NCBI RefSeq assembly: GCF_001455965.1
Contig: NZ_LKKO01000020.1
Location: 1 to 64,000 of the forward strand
Origin: Methylobacterium sp. GXS13
GTDB taxonomy: Bacteria; Pseudomonadota; Alphaproteobacteria; Rhizobiales; Beijerinckiaceae
DNA: 64,000 bases
Direction: 5' to 3'
The translations under genes and the position numbers were made by a program. This document shows, in pieces, positions 1-8,527 of this stretch. How positions within the stretch are numbered: position 1 is the stretch's first letter; the number at the start of each line of letters is the position of its first letter. The notes beneath the pieces were generated by a model. It had not been told where the DNA came from and made no database searches. It was given only the letters and a program-made list of their open reading frames with translations.

Positions 1-126
1 AACCGGCGCCTCTGGAGAGATGCGGAAGCGACCCTCGCCTCCGCCAGAGCCTTCCTCTACGCCGCAGCCGTCATGATCCTCGTCAGACGCCTCGCCCGAT
101 CACCCTGCTTCTCGAACGCATTCTAA
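1..126 (+). pseudogene. IS5-family transposase, C-terminal end (cut by window edge)
   Basis: Frame 1 reads open from the first base to a TAA at 124-126. It gives about 41 residues, including NRRLWRDAEATL and AAAVMILVRRLAR. This matches the C-terminal signature of IS5-group transposases, an N-R-R block with E as the last DDE acidic residue region, followed by a hydrophobic helix and RRLAR. The rest lies outside the window, so whether the element is intact cannot be told. A second remnant of the same type sits on the opposite strand near 5.6-5.9 kb. Confidence 0.7.
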
Positions 127-148
127 GGAAGTCCCTTCCACGCGACCG

Positions 149-538
149 ATGAGACCAGCACATGCGCTACTGATGATCGCCAGCGCCGGGATTGCCGTCC
201 TGCACGCCGAGATCGGTACGGGCGAGCCGTGGGAGACCTAGCCGCCCTTCGCCGCGAACTCGCAGATCGAAGCCCCATTCCTGGGCAGACACATCCCGGC
301 GGGACCGCTCACGCTCGAACATTACCTAATGAGGCTCGACGCCCTGCGCTTGGTGGCCGGAAATCATTGGCGCCCCGGACTACTCCGCCGGCAGCGCGCC
401 GTGCTCGGCATGGATGCCAAACAACTTCTCCGCCGTCCAAGCGAGGCGGTGCGGCTCGTCCCCCCAAACGGCAGGATGCGGGGGCATTCACCCGGGCGCA
501 CAAGGAACGGGGCGTGCGAGCGGGTGTTGGCTTGCTGA
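149..538 (+). pseudogene. Possible decayed small exported protein
   Basis: An ATG at 149 opens a 30-codon frame beginning MRPAHALLMIASAGIAVLHA, which resembles a signal peptide. It ends at TAG 239-241. The same frame stays open from 242 to about 538 without recognisable domains. This may be the remains of a gene with an early stop, or chance. I recognise no family. The flanks 127-148 and 539-595 hold nothing else that I can support. Confidence 0.2.
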
Positions 539-595
539 CACAGGACAAAAGCGCAGCAGGCGCAAAGTGCGTCGGTACTCGAGGACGGATACCCC

Positions 596-1906
596 ATGCT
601 GCGTCAGCTCATTTGGTTTGGTGCGACGCTCGCCCTCTTGGCTTTGCCCTCCACAGGCCAAGCTGCCGACCAGCAGACTTCACAGCCTAAAAAGATCGGG
701 GCCGGGTAGGCTCGAACTCTCGACGGCACGCAGCTCTGGCGGCTCCCGGACACATCGAATGGTTTGCACCCGACCCAGAGCTGGCACGCTACCGGCTCCG
801 TGCCGGATGGCAGCGTCTACGTCGCCGGCATGGACCACGCGACGAACGCAGCTCTATATCGCATTGATGCTCAGGCAGGTACTCTCCGATACGTCGGTGA
901 TGCGCGCTCTGCTTCGGAGGCTGCTCATAACTGGCTACCCGGAGAGACGGCGCAGAAGTTTCACACACGACCACTGTGGCACAACGGTAAGATCTACGTC
1001 GCAACCATGGATCGATCGGACCTCGACGCAGGCTACCTCGAACGCCGTGGCTTCCACTGGTACGCCTATGATCCCGCGCTTGAGAGCTTCACATATCTGA
1101 GTGCATCCGAGCCCCGCGGTGGCGCCGTGCCTCACGGCAACCTCGTGTCCCTCGCCTCAGACCCGATCCACAACGTCATATACGGCGCGGGCGTACCAAC
1201 CGGCACGATCTATCGCTACGACGATGCGAGTGGGCGTACCCAGGATCTTGGTCGCCCAACCTCCTATGGGCAGCCCTACGTCTACACTGGGCGGGTGATG
1301 TGGGTGGATGGGCGCGACCGCCTCTATTTCACGGCGAGCAACTGGGATGAGCCCGGGGTGCACGACCATGTTCACTACTACGACCCTGAGACCGGCTTCG
1401 GCGAGGAGAAGGACTGGTTGTTGAAGGACGGCCTGGCTTTGGAGACTGGCCAGTGCATGGATGGGGGCAAGCGATGCGTCTTCGCAGACGACCGCGGCCA
1501 TGTCTACCGTTTTGATCAGGACGCCCATACGTGGGCGTACTTGGGCCAAGTGGAAACAGGTAAGACAGCGGGTTGGGGCGGTGTCGAGTTCTGGCTCTTT
1601 GCAGTTAAACGAGGCGGCATGAGCGTTTACGTCGGCACCAGCACTTCACCACAACTGAGCGTGGACACGGCGCTTTACAAGTTCGATTTCGAGACCGGCC
1701 AGACGCAGCGTCTTTGTGCGATTGCTGATTTGGATCCGGCCCTAAAGCATCTGCACGTCCACACCGGGTTCAATGCTAGGGACACTGCTGGCCGTTTCTA
1801 CTTCGCCAATTTCGACGGCAGCTCTAAGCATGGGGTCATCGTCAGGCGCATCGATTCATCGCGTCTTGAGGCAGCATTGGCCCACAGCAAGGGAGTAGTG
1901 AGATAG
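596..1906 (+). pseudogene. Secreted beta-propeller protein with in-frame TAG at codon 38
   Basis: The ATG at 596 has GAGGA at 581-585 and starts a convincing signal peptide (MLRQLIWFGATLALLALP, cleavage near GQA-AD). TAG 707-709 ends that frame after 37 codons. The same frame then runs uninterrupted to 1906. The downstream part (about 400 residues) has repeated blades ending in Y-x-Y/F-D, such as ALYRID, WYAYDP, IYRYDD, VHYYDP, VYRFDQ and LYKFDF, typical of a beta-propeller. Because reading frame is kept, a single point mutation of a sense codon explains the break. A downstream ATG at 764 would give a 380-residue product without signal peptide. Function and ligand are unknown. Confidence 0.6.
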
Positions 1907-2354
1907 GCAGAGACGGCTCGGCCCCGCCGCGATCGGCTTAAGGGGCGGGTGAGCGTCCAGTCGCACCAACGGTCGAACCCATACGCAACGCAGCTCGCGA
2001 TGCAGGGTGAGGGGCGGCACATTAGTACGCTGTGCGGGCGCCAACCGAAAACCGTCACGGCTTGAGGCTGCCTTCTCTCGCATCCACAAGTTCGAGCTTT
2101 GTGGACGCATGCATCCTTTCATTCGCCGACGATATCATGCCTCGATTAACGTATATCCTGTATCCTGCTGAGGTTAACCAAAATTAGCCGCTTGATTTGC
2201 AATACTGCATGATGATTGTAGGTTTAGATGCAAGACAGCTTGGGCTTTCATCGTGAATTACGTAGAAACATGCTATCATACAGCTACCGGACGCTGTTCA
2301 TGTAGTTCAACTGCTGGAAGTGGTGGCGATACCGCAGCTGCAACCTAGAGCGGA
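1907..2354. other. Intergenic, no gene seen
   Basis: About 450 bases, becoming AT-rich after 2130. No coding frame of plausible composition and no RNA gene is recognised. Nothing else is supported here. Confidence 0.5.
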
Positions 2355-2636
2355 ATGCTTCCGGAAGCTTCTTCGGCTTCGAGCACCGTCGCCCAACCAG
2401 CTGCTGCGCACCCTACTCTATCCGATGCTGCCTCCAGCGCCAAGCCGATCAATACAGTCTCATATAGCGCCGCGAGCGGCAGCTCCGGCTACTCTGGCTC
2501 AAGTTTCAGCTCAGGTGGTGGCGAAAACAACTTTGGAGGAGCATCTTCTTCGGAGGTCAATTGTGTATTGAGTTTGTTTCTGGCGGCTGCAACTGTCGCT
2601 ATCATCCGGCGCAGACGTAGCGCTCGACCAGCTTGA
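2355..2636 (+). CDS. Small Ser/Gly-rich protein with C-terminal membrane anchor
   Basis: A 93-codon frame bounded upstream by TAG 2346-2348. The N-terminal two thirds are Ala/Ser rich with a Ser-Gly-Tyr block (GSSGYSGSSFSSGGG). The C-terminus is a hydrophobic stretch (VLSLFLAAATVAII) followed directly by RRRR. This tripartite end resembles surface-sorting tails of the PEP-CTERM kind, but no VPEP-like motif is present and no sortase is in the window. The ribosome site is weak (GAGCGGA next to ATG). It could be a genuine small surface protein or a fortuitous frame. Confidence 0.35.
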   Translation: MLPEASSASSTVAQPAAAHPTLSDAASSAKPINTVSYSAASGSSGYSGSSFSSGGGENNFGGASSSEVNCVLSLFLAAATVAIIRRRRSARPA

Positions 2637-2829
2637 GGGTCTGCAACCCCGGTGACCATCATTGCGCACGAAAAAGCTCGCGCCGGCGAACCGGGCGAGC
2701 GAGCTCAGATCCGGTCCTCCAGGGGCGAGCAAACTCGATCCCGGCAGCCGCCTAGCCAGACCGCGGCCCAAGAAAAGCCCGCCGTGGCGAATGTATGGGC
2801 GGTCTTGCTGATCGATTCGATGTTCGGCG

Positions 2830-2985
2830 TCAGGACAGCGCCATCAGCGCTCGGATGCCGCTAGCCCGATCCTCGTAGCGATGCGTTCCGCCGATCATCG
2901 CCCCGTCGGCGTCGGCGATGTTCCAGCCGCTATGCACGGTGCAGTCCGGCTTCTCGTGAAAGTCGATGTAAGTGTCCTTCAGCAT
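2830..2985 (-). CDS. Small conserved-looking protein, 51 residues
   Basis: ATG at 2985, TGA at 2830-2832. The product begins MLKDTYIDFHEKPDCTVHSG and continues WNIADADGAMIGGTHRYED. It is soluble, acidic and balanced in composition, unlike frames produced by chance in GC-rich DNA. It has no signal peptide or membrane helix. The pattern W-x-I-x-[DA]-x-G-x-x-I-G-G-x-x-R suggests a small beta-rich domain, but I recognise no named family. It lies alone between the propeller pseudogene and a transposase remnant. Confidence 0.55.
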   Translation of the reverse strand: MLKDTYIDFHEKPDCTVHSGWNIADADGAMIGGTHRYEDRASGIRALMALS

Positions 2986-3109
2986 GGCATGGGTCCCCGG
3001 ATTTAGTGTGACGAATAAATCCAGCTAGGCGTTTGGTCGTTCGGACAGTGACGTTTAAACATAAGAAATCCCGCGTGGCGGATGCCGGCGGGGCTGATAG
3101 GTCAACGCT

Positions 3110-4400
3110 TGGAAGCATGGGAGACACGTGGGCGGGACCGTGGTTCCTCGTGGAAAGCTAAGCTCGACTTCGGCATTCCTGCGGCGTGGCGGAGGGCATA
3201 GGCCAAGGTTGCGGGCAAGCGAAAGCGAGGTTTTGTTCGAGCGTGTGGGCGTGATGATGTCGCCAACGTCCGCTCGCGCCAAGCTGCAGAGCGCACGGCG
3301 GTCAAGGCATCGGCGAAACTCTGACGCGGTTTGGGGTACCATGCGGCGGCGGCGCGGCGCCGTTGACGGACCGGGAGCCGTGCGGCCGGCAGCGCGACGA
3401 TCGAGAACAGGGCGAGCGGGCAGGGTTTGGTGCGGGCAATCGCCATGTCGGACCACTGCCGCTGTGTTCGACGCCGAGATGGGCGGGCACTTCCTGGACA
3501 GTGACCTCGACGGTCCAGTACCGTACGAACCGTCCCAGTTTCTGCGCGGGCTCACGCGTCGGATCGGTGCAGAGTAGGACCTGGGGCGGGAAGCGCGCCG
3601 CGGAAGCGCGGATGAGCACGAGAGCGGATCGGCACGACGGGCAGGCCGCCGTGCCGCCACACCGCGGTGTCCGAGGCGATCTCGCTCGTGCGCATGCCCG
3701 CCCCGTACCAGCTCGGCACCACGACCGCGTGCCAGCGCGCGTGTCCTTGGCCGCCAGAGTCGCCGCGAGCGTAGGCAACCGCGAGCCTTGTAGTCCGCGG
3801 GCGCCCGATCGTATCGGGCGGCCGCGGCGAGACTGGATCGTAGAGCGCCGCCTCGAGCCGCAGGCGAGTGATCGCCGAGACGCGGGCACGGCGCATCGCG
3901 TGGCGGAACAGCAAGGCCGAGAAGCCGCTGTCGCCGACCACCACGAGGTCGCGCCCCGGCAGCCAGCGCCGGGCCCAGAGGGCGGAGTTGCCGTCCGACG
4001 TCGAGCAACGGCATGTACCACCCGTTCGCGATAGGCGCTCGGACGGCACCAGCGCGAGCGGCGCGGCTGCTGGCGACGACACGCTGCAGCCATACTGTGG
4101 CCGCGGCGCCGAAAAAGTCCCCCGCGTGTCTTCAGGCGGGTACAGCAGGACCGGCGCCGCAAGCCACAGCACTGCGTCCGAGGCGGCCGGAACGCTACTG
4201 GGCACGCCCCCCTCATGTACGCTCACGGTGAGGCGTGCCAGGAAGCGCGTCTGCGGGGATGGGATGAAGGCGACGGCACTCACCTGTAGGGCGTGTGGGA
4301 CTACCGTGAGTTCGACCGTGGCGGCGACGTCTTCCATTTGGCGCGGCTCGTCGAGGTCGGCCAATTCCTGGCAGCCTGCTGGATCTGGTTGGCCGCCAGC
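3110..4400 (-). pseudogene. DDE transposase remnant (IS4/IS701-like), multiply frameshifted
   Basis: Pieces of one transposase are spread over all three minus-strand frames. Reading leftward, they include GRDLVVVGDSGFSALLF (a DDE acidic motif), RLPTLAATLAAKDTR, RWHAVVVPSWYGAG, FPPQVLLCTDPTREPAQ, FVRYWTVEVTVQEV (the region carrying the last catalytic Glu in this group), and finally MAIARTKPCPLALFSIVAL with FADALTAVR. At least four frame changes are needed to join them, so the gene is dead. The N-terminal part probably extended towards 4.7 kb but is too degraded to place. The family call rests on remembered similarity to elements in Methylobacterium. Confidence 0.7.
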
Positions 4401-4903
4401 TTTCCGGGCGTGACGCCCGGAAAAGCGCCAAGGAACGCGCCGCTTGCGCCCGAACCTGGAGGTGGGCCGCTATCGCCGAAGAGACGCCCCCCGAGATGCC
4501 ACGACAGACGGTTCTGACTAGCCGTGATCGTACGCGCCCGTCGATCCTGAGACGCGGCCGAGCCGGTCGCTCCGTGTACGGCCGCCGCTTATCTACCGCC
4601 AGCGTGGCGGCCTTGCCGCATCGCCGCGCGTCCAACGGCGTTTCACGCCCCCCACCCGTGCCGTCAGCCAGCCTGCGCTGCCCTGCGGCATGAACGCGTT
4701 GTCTCACCAACAGCACACTGCGACCGGGGCGATCAGTAAAGATCATCTACCTTGGCTGGCTCGTCCGGGGCTGCACGCTCGCGCTTAGGTGCGGACCGCT
4801 TCGGCGGGCTCCGCCGCGGCGGCGCAGATGACGGTGTGCCTCCACCACACCCCGAGCACACAGTGTTGCTGAGGGCATGGAGCTGAGCATCGCGCTTCGT
4901 GTC
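4401..4903. other. Degenerate stretch, no intact gene
   Basis: About 500 GC-rich bases lying where the N-terminal half of the neighbouring transposase would be expected. No frame gives a recognisable domain. I see no terminal inverted repeat that I can define with confidence. Confidence 0.4.
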
Positions 4904-5122
4904 TCAACTGCCCTTCTTCGCGCTCTCGGCCTCGAACCGTTGCATCAGGTTGTCGCGCGCCTTCTCCGTCGCCTGGATCTTGGCTTTGATGCTGGCGTCC
5001 GGCACCTCCGCTGGCGCCGCAGGTGCCGTAAGGGGCGCGAGGGAGTCCGTCGTCTGGGCTAGGACTCGGTCGTTTGACAGAGCGAGAAGGCCAAGTGCGG
5101 CCGCGGCGAGGTGTAAGCGCAT
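4904..5122 (-). CDS. Small secreted protein, 72 residues
   Basis: ATG at 5122 is preceded by a GAGGGA-type site. The first 23 residues (MRLHLAAAALGLLALSNDRV then LAQ) form a signal peptide with cleavage after VLA-Q. The mature part is short: a Pro/Ala-rich linker (APAAPAEVPDAS), then a charged helix (IKAKIQATEKARDNLMQRFE) ending AKKGS. The mature helix may form a coiled coil or bind a partner. I recognise no family. A longer frame extends upstream of this ATG, but only the ATG at 5122 starts with a signal peptide. Confidence 0.55.
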   Translation of the reverse strand: MRLHLAAAALGLLALSNDRVLAQTTDSLAPLTAPAAPAEVPDASIKAKIQATEKARDNLMQRFEAESAKKGS

Positions 5123-5559
5123 GGTGTCCCTCGGAGGATGGGGGCCTCTCACACTAGCATAAAGCGGCTGCGATGACGGGGTTCGAAGCCGCGCGCCGGC
5201 GCCCACCGGGGAAGAGTCCTGAGAACCCTCCCGCTCACCCAACTCGAGGAAAGCGATCTGATCCCGGACGGTCGATCGGGCGGTCGCGATCACCGAGGCC
5301 ACCGACAATACGAGTTCAGTGCAGGCCACCGTTTGCAGCAACAGCGTACCGCTCACCGCATTTTATGCGGGGGCCAGATCACCCCAACTCAGCCGCCGTT
5401 CTCATTGTGCACCAGTGGCTAGTGATAGCGCTGGGTGAGCGCCTCGATCCAGTCGACACGGCAGCCGAAGCGTGGGGCAAGCTTCTGTGCGCTGTACCAA
5501 GACATCGATGGAGCAGCGTCGCTCATCGGCAGACCTGCAAGCGAGATGATCCAACCCCA
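5123..5559. other. Intergenic, no gene seen
   Basis: About 440 bases between a small secreted protein gene and the IS5 remnant. The minus-strand frame that runs out of the remnant continues to about 5419 as readable but non-transposase sequence (LWVDGIAWGW, FGCRVDWIEAL). It may be host sequence at the old insertion boundary. No gene is supported. Confidence 0.4.
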
Positions 5560-5890
5560 TGCGATCCCGTCAACCCAGAGGCCATTCGAGGAGGTGGGCC
5601 TCCGGGCAAGGCGCCTGACGAGGATCATGCGGGCTGCGGTCCAGAGGAAGGTTTTGACAAAGGCGAGCGCGGTCTTCGAGCCACTCCGGAGGCGTCGGAT
5701 GCGGCTGATTCAGGCGAAGACCCGGTCGACAACTTGCCGGTATGAATGCTCGGCGAAGCCAACCTGATCGGGTGGCTTGCGCACGATCGCGGCAGCCATG
5801 ATCGTAGCGGTCGCCAGTTCGTCGGCGGCATAGCCGGCATCGGCGAATGCGTCGACGATGGGCGGGAGAACCGGCACGACAGTCAACCAC
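5560..5890 (-). pseudogene. IS5-family transposase, C-terminal remnant with nonsense codon
   Basis: The minus strand encodes VLPPIVDAFADAGYAADELA, then IVRKPPDQVGFA, then VVDRVFA-stop-ISRIRRL, then TFLWTAARMILVRRLARRP, all in one frame. Related IS5 transposases have FFAW-IN-R-NRRL here, so the TGA at 5710-5712 replaces the usual Trp codon. The N-terminal half is missing. Its orientation is opposite to the fragment at the left window edge, and the two bracket the decayed region. Confidence 0.72.
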
Positions 5891-6230
5891 CATCGAATTT
5901 TGAGGCCAAATTAGACATTCATTTTCATTTTGTCGGAACCAAAATATTAGATGTGTGCGGAAATTATTTTACTACTTAAGTCCCGTCTGATCCCAGCGTT
6001 TTTGTCGCTGCGATGAGCTCAAGAGGCTGCACCCGAATTGTATAAATTTTAGGAATTGGCGGCCAGTCTCGAATGCATCTGTAAGTTTCGGTGGAGCCCT
6101 CCAAACGCTAGAGCGCGACAAATATTCGATATTCAAGGGCCAATGTGAGTGTCGTGCTATCAGGGGCAAGAGAAGAGCGGTTCATGCACAAACATTTCTT
6201 ACCCACTGGCTGTTATCGAAGAAAACAACC
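5891..6230. other. AT-rich intergenic, no gene seen
   Basis: About 340 bases whose base composition falls well below that of the flanking chromosome, continuous with the AT-rich gene to its right. No frame or RNA gene is supported. Confidence 0.4.
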
Positions 6231-7043
6231 TCAGGTCATAACGCTTGTGAATTCTTTTTTTGATTGATGTATTGCTACGAAGCTGTGACCAACCGTTGTT
6301 GGATCAATAGAATCAAACGGCCTATCAAAGTTAAAGCCCTTCTTGGTTACCTTGCCTATGCGAAACAAGAAACTTGCCAATGTGTCTGACACAAGACGAA
6401 GGTTCAAGTAATCTTGCTCGTCTCTTAATTGGCAATTTAACATTATTACAGCAAGACTGCCCGCGGAAAGTTTTTGACTAAATCCTTTCAGTGCGCGATC
6501 GGTATGAGCATCAAGATTCACGTTTAACAAGTCTATTGCCACCAAATTGTGTTTTTTACAGAAATCGTCACCCACAACTTCTTCAATTATGATTTTCTCA
6601 GGTTTACCATTTTTGACTGGACTGCCATGTATCAGGGTCGACGTTTCTCGAACATTTGCAATATACTCGATCACACGCAGTCCAGGCTTACTGGATAACC
6701 CAAGTCGATGAATTGAAACCTTACTCGCCGGAAAGGCGCGCTCAAGCCATTTACAAGCGATTGGATCGGTTTCAAAGGAATGTATTTTCGCGGTCGAAAA
6801 CCGATCAACACAGGCGTTAATAAATTGACCGTCAGCAGAATTAATATCAAAAATCGAGTGTAACTTACTTTTCGACAGCCTATCCAGTACTAAGTATTGT
6901 TCTGGGGAGACAGAAACGAATTCCGTATTGCCCGCTCGGAGTCTCGCAAATGATACGAAGCGATAAATCCTGCGCCATAGCGCACCTGCGCCGCTTAAAT
7001 TATATTCGATAGCGCTTGATGGAAGTTCATCCGGCGGGGGCAT
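6231..7043 (-). CDS. FkbM-type SAM-dependent methyltransferase
   Basis: 270 residues. The class I methyltransferase fold shows as IFDINSADGQFINACVDRF (a divergent motif I), then SFETDPIACKWLERAF with the acidic residue expected to bind the SAM ribose. Later comes VVGDDFCKKHNLVAIDLLNVN, the FkbM-like D-x-x-x-x-x-x-x-x-x-IDLLN/IDVEG region. FkbM enzymes usually O-methylate sugars or polyketides. The target here is unknown. AAGGA seven bases before ATG 7043 supports the start. The gene is much richer in A+T and in Lys/Ile/Asn codons than neighbours and is flanked by non-coding AT-rich DNA, so recent transfer is likely. Confidence 0.72.
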   Translation of the reverse strand: MPPPDELPSSAIEYNLSGAGALWRRIYRFVSFARLRAGNTEFVSVSPEQYLVLDRLSKSKLHSIFDINSADGQFINACVDRFSTAKIHSFETDPIACKWLERAFPASKVSIHRLGLSSKPGLRVIEYIANVRETSTLIHGSPVKNGKPEKIIIEEVVGDDFCKKHNLVAIDLLNVNLDAHTDRALKGFSQKLSAGSLAVIMLNCQLRDEQDYLNLRLVSDTLASFLFRIGKVTKKGFNFDRPFDSIDPTTVGHSFVAIHQSKKEFTSVMT

Positions 7044-7536
7044 ACGTCATCCTTAAAATGAGATCTGTATAATGATTACTTTTGTTCATTTAAGATCATT
7101 TTGGATTTTTAAGTCGGGTTCTAGAGACATGACGCACGTCAGAACAATTTGATAATTTTTTCTGCAAGTCAATACCTGGAGGCCTGCCGACTAGTTGCCG
7201 CAAGGTCCGGACAAATTGCTACGGTTGCCCCTGACGCGCGGCTTACCCTCTTTAGATAGGCCGGATGTTTGCGAGGCTGAACCCATGCGGGACTCTTTAC
7301 CGGAGCGAGGAGGTCTATCGGCGTTACCATTGTGCACCACAAGCTGACGATCAGAAACCTGCTGCCTTGCCGTTGTAATCCACCGCGAACAGAAGCGCAA
7401 ACGTTAGTGTATCTATATGCAGCGAACGTTGCTACCGTATAAATCATGTTGCTCCGAAATATTGCCAGCCCCACCCTTTACCCCGCATTCATGCCGTGGG
7501 TTTGAGGTTCGCTCTCTCAAACAGCTATCATCTAAC
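7044..7536. other. Intergenic, no gene seen
   Basis: About 490 bases. 7044-7180 is AT-rich and probably holds the promoter of the FkbM gene (CATTTTGGATTTTTAAG area), though no clear -35/-10 pair stands out. The rest shifts back to chromosomal composition without a credible coding frame. Confidence 0.4.
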
Positions 7537-8190
7537 CTAGAACGCAAACCCGACCTCTGTCGCGAAGGCGTCGAGGATTGGGAGCGAGGCGTCGAACAAC
7601 GGGCGGGCCCCGAACGCGTTTCCGGCGCGGACGAACAAAGTCGCCTTCGCGTTGCGATGCGGGCCGAACACGCAGGCGAGGCGGCCGTCATCCTTGAGCT
7701 GCTCCAGCAGTGCCTGCGGCCGGACCTCAACGCGGCCGTTGATCAGGATCACGTCGAACGGCCCCTGCTCGGGGGCCCCCGCCTGAAGGGGGCCCTCGAT
7801 CACCTGGATCGAGGAACCGAGCTTGGCGCGGGCCTTCTCGGCGAGGTCTGGCACCGATTCCAGCGCCGTCACCTGCGCCCCGAGATTCGCCATCACGGCT
7901 GCGGCGTAGCCGGTACCGGTGCCGACATCGAGAGCCTTGGCGTCGGGCCGGATCTTCAGGGCCTGGACCAGGCGGGCCAGCACCATGGGGGCCGGCAGGC
8001 AGCGGCTCCCACCGTTCGCACCATCAAGTTGCAGGGTCTGATCGATATAGGCGAACGGCTCACGGCCCTTCGGCACGAAGGTCTCGCGCGGCACCGTGTC
8101 GAACGCGTCGAGAACCGCGTTGTCGTTCACGTCGAAGGTTCGCAACTGGCAGTCGACCATCATCCGCCGCGCCTGCGCGTAATCGATCAT
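7537..8190 (-). CDS. pcm: Protein-L-isoaspartate O-methyltransferase family protein
   Basis: 217 residues, the usual length for this family in alphaproteobacteria. The N-terminus (MIDYAQARRMMVDCQLRT) and PRETFVP are characteristic. SAM motif I is ALDVGTGTGYAAAVM at about residues 88-102, and the acidic residue that follows is in ALESVPDLAEKA. The family repairs isoaspartyl residues in aged proteins by methyl transfer. The alphaproteobacterial branch is divergent, and its repair activity is assumed from homology. The gene stands alone on the minus strand. In related genomes it often precedes tolC, which is not seen here. Confidence 0.85.
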   Translation of the reverse strand: MIDYAQARRMMVDCQLRTFDVNDNAVLDAFDTVPRETFVPKGREPFAYIDQTLQLDGANGGSRCLPAPMVLARLVQALKIRPDAKALDVGTGTGYAAAVMANLGAQVTALESVPDLAEKARAKLGSSIQVIEGPLQAGAPEQGPFDVILINGRVEVRPQALLEQLKDDGRLACVFGPHRNAKATLFVRAGNAFGARPLFDASLPILDAFATEVGFAF

Positions 8191-8254
8191 CGATACGTGT
8201 CCTCGAACCGGATCGGAACGTCGCCCCCCGCCGGGCCGCAGCCCCCGGTCAAGC

Positions 8255-8416
8255 TCAAGCGTTCCGGACGCGCGCGTTGTCGGAGATCACCCGCCAAAAC
8301 GCAAGGTTTTCGCGTGTGGAGCAGGCCATGCGTGTCAACGGCCGGGGCGCGACGCCATCTCTGGCAAACAGGCGGTCGGTGATCCGCTGATGCGCCCGCG
8401 TGGGTGACGACAGCAC
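8255..8416 (-). CDS. Possible small protein, 53 residues
   Basis: A GTG at 8416 opens a frame ending at TGA 8255-8257. It includes RITDRLFARDGVAPRPLTR and RENLAFWRVISDNARVRN, which read more like protein than like a chance frame. The ribosome site is poor (AGCGGA abuts the GTG), and no family is recognised. It fills a 337-base gap between pcm and the sugar dehydrogenase. It could also be a gene fragment. Confidence 0.25.
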   Translation of the reverse strand: MLSSPTRAHQRITDRLFARDGVAPRPLTRMACSTRENLAFWRVISDNARVRNA

Positions 8417-8527
8417 TCCGCTGTCGCGCCAGGGTTGTCCATGGACTCGCGTCCTGCGGCTCAACGTTGAATAACGCGTGCAGACCGGACCGGGCGATCC
8501 AAAATCCCGGCTGTATCGGGAGATATC

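Noticed and set aside
596..709. Amber suppression or pyrrolysine at the TAG codons
   Set aside because: No pylTSBCD-like gene or suppressor tRNA is seen, and single nonsense mutation is simpler.
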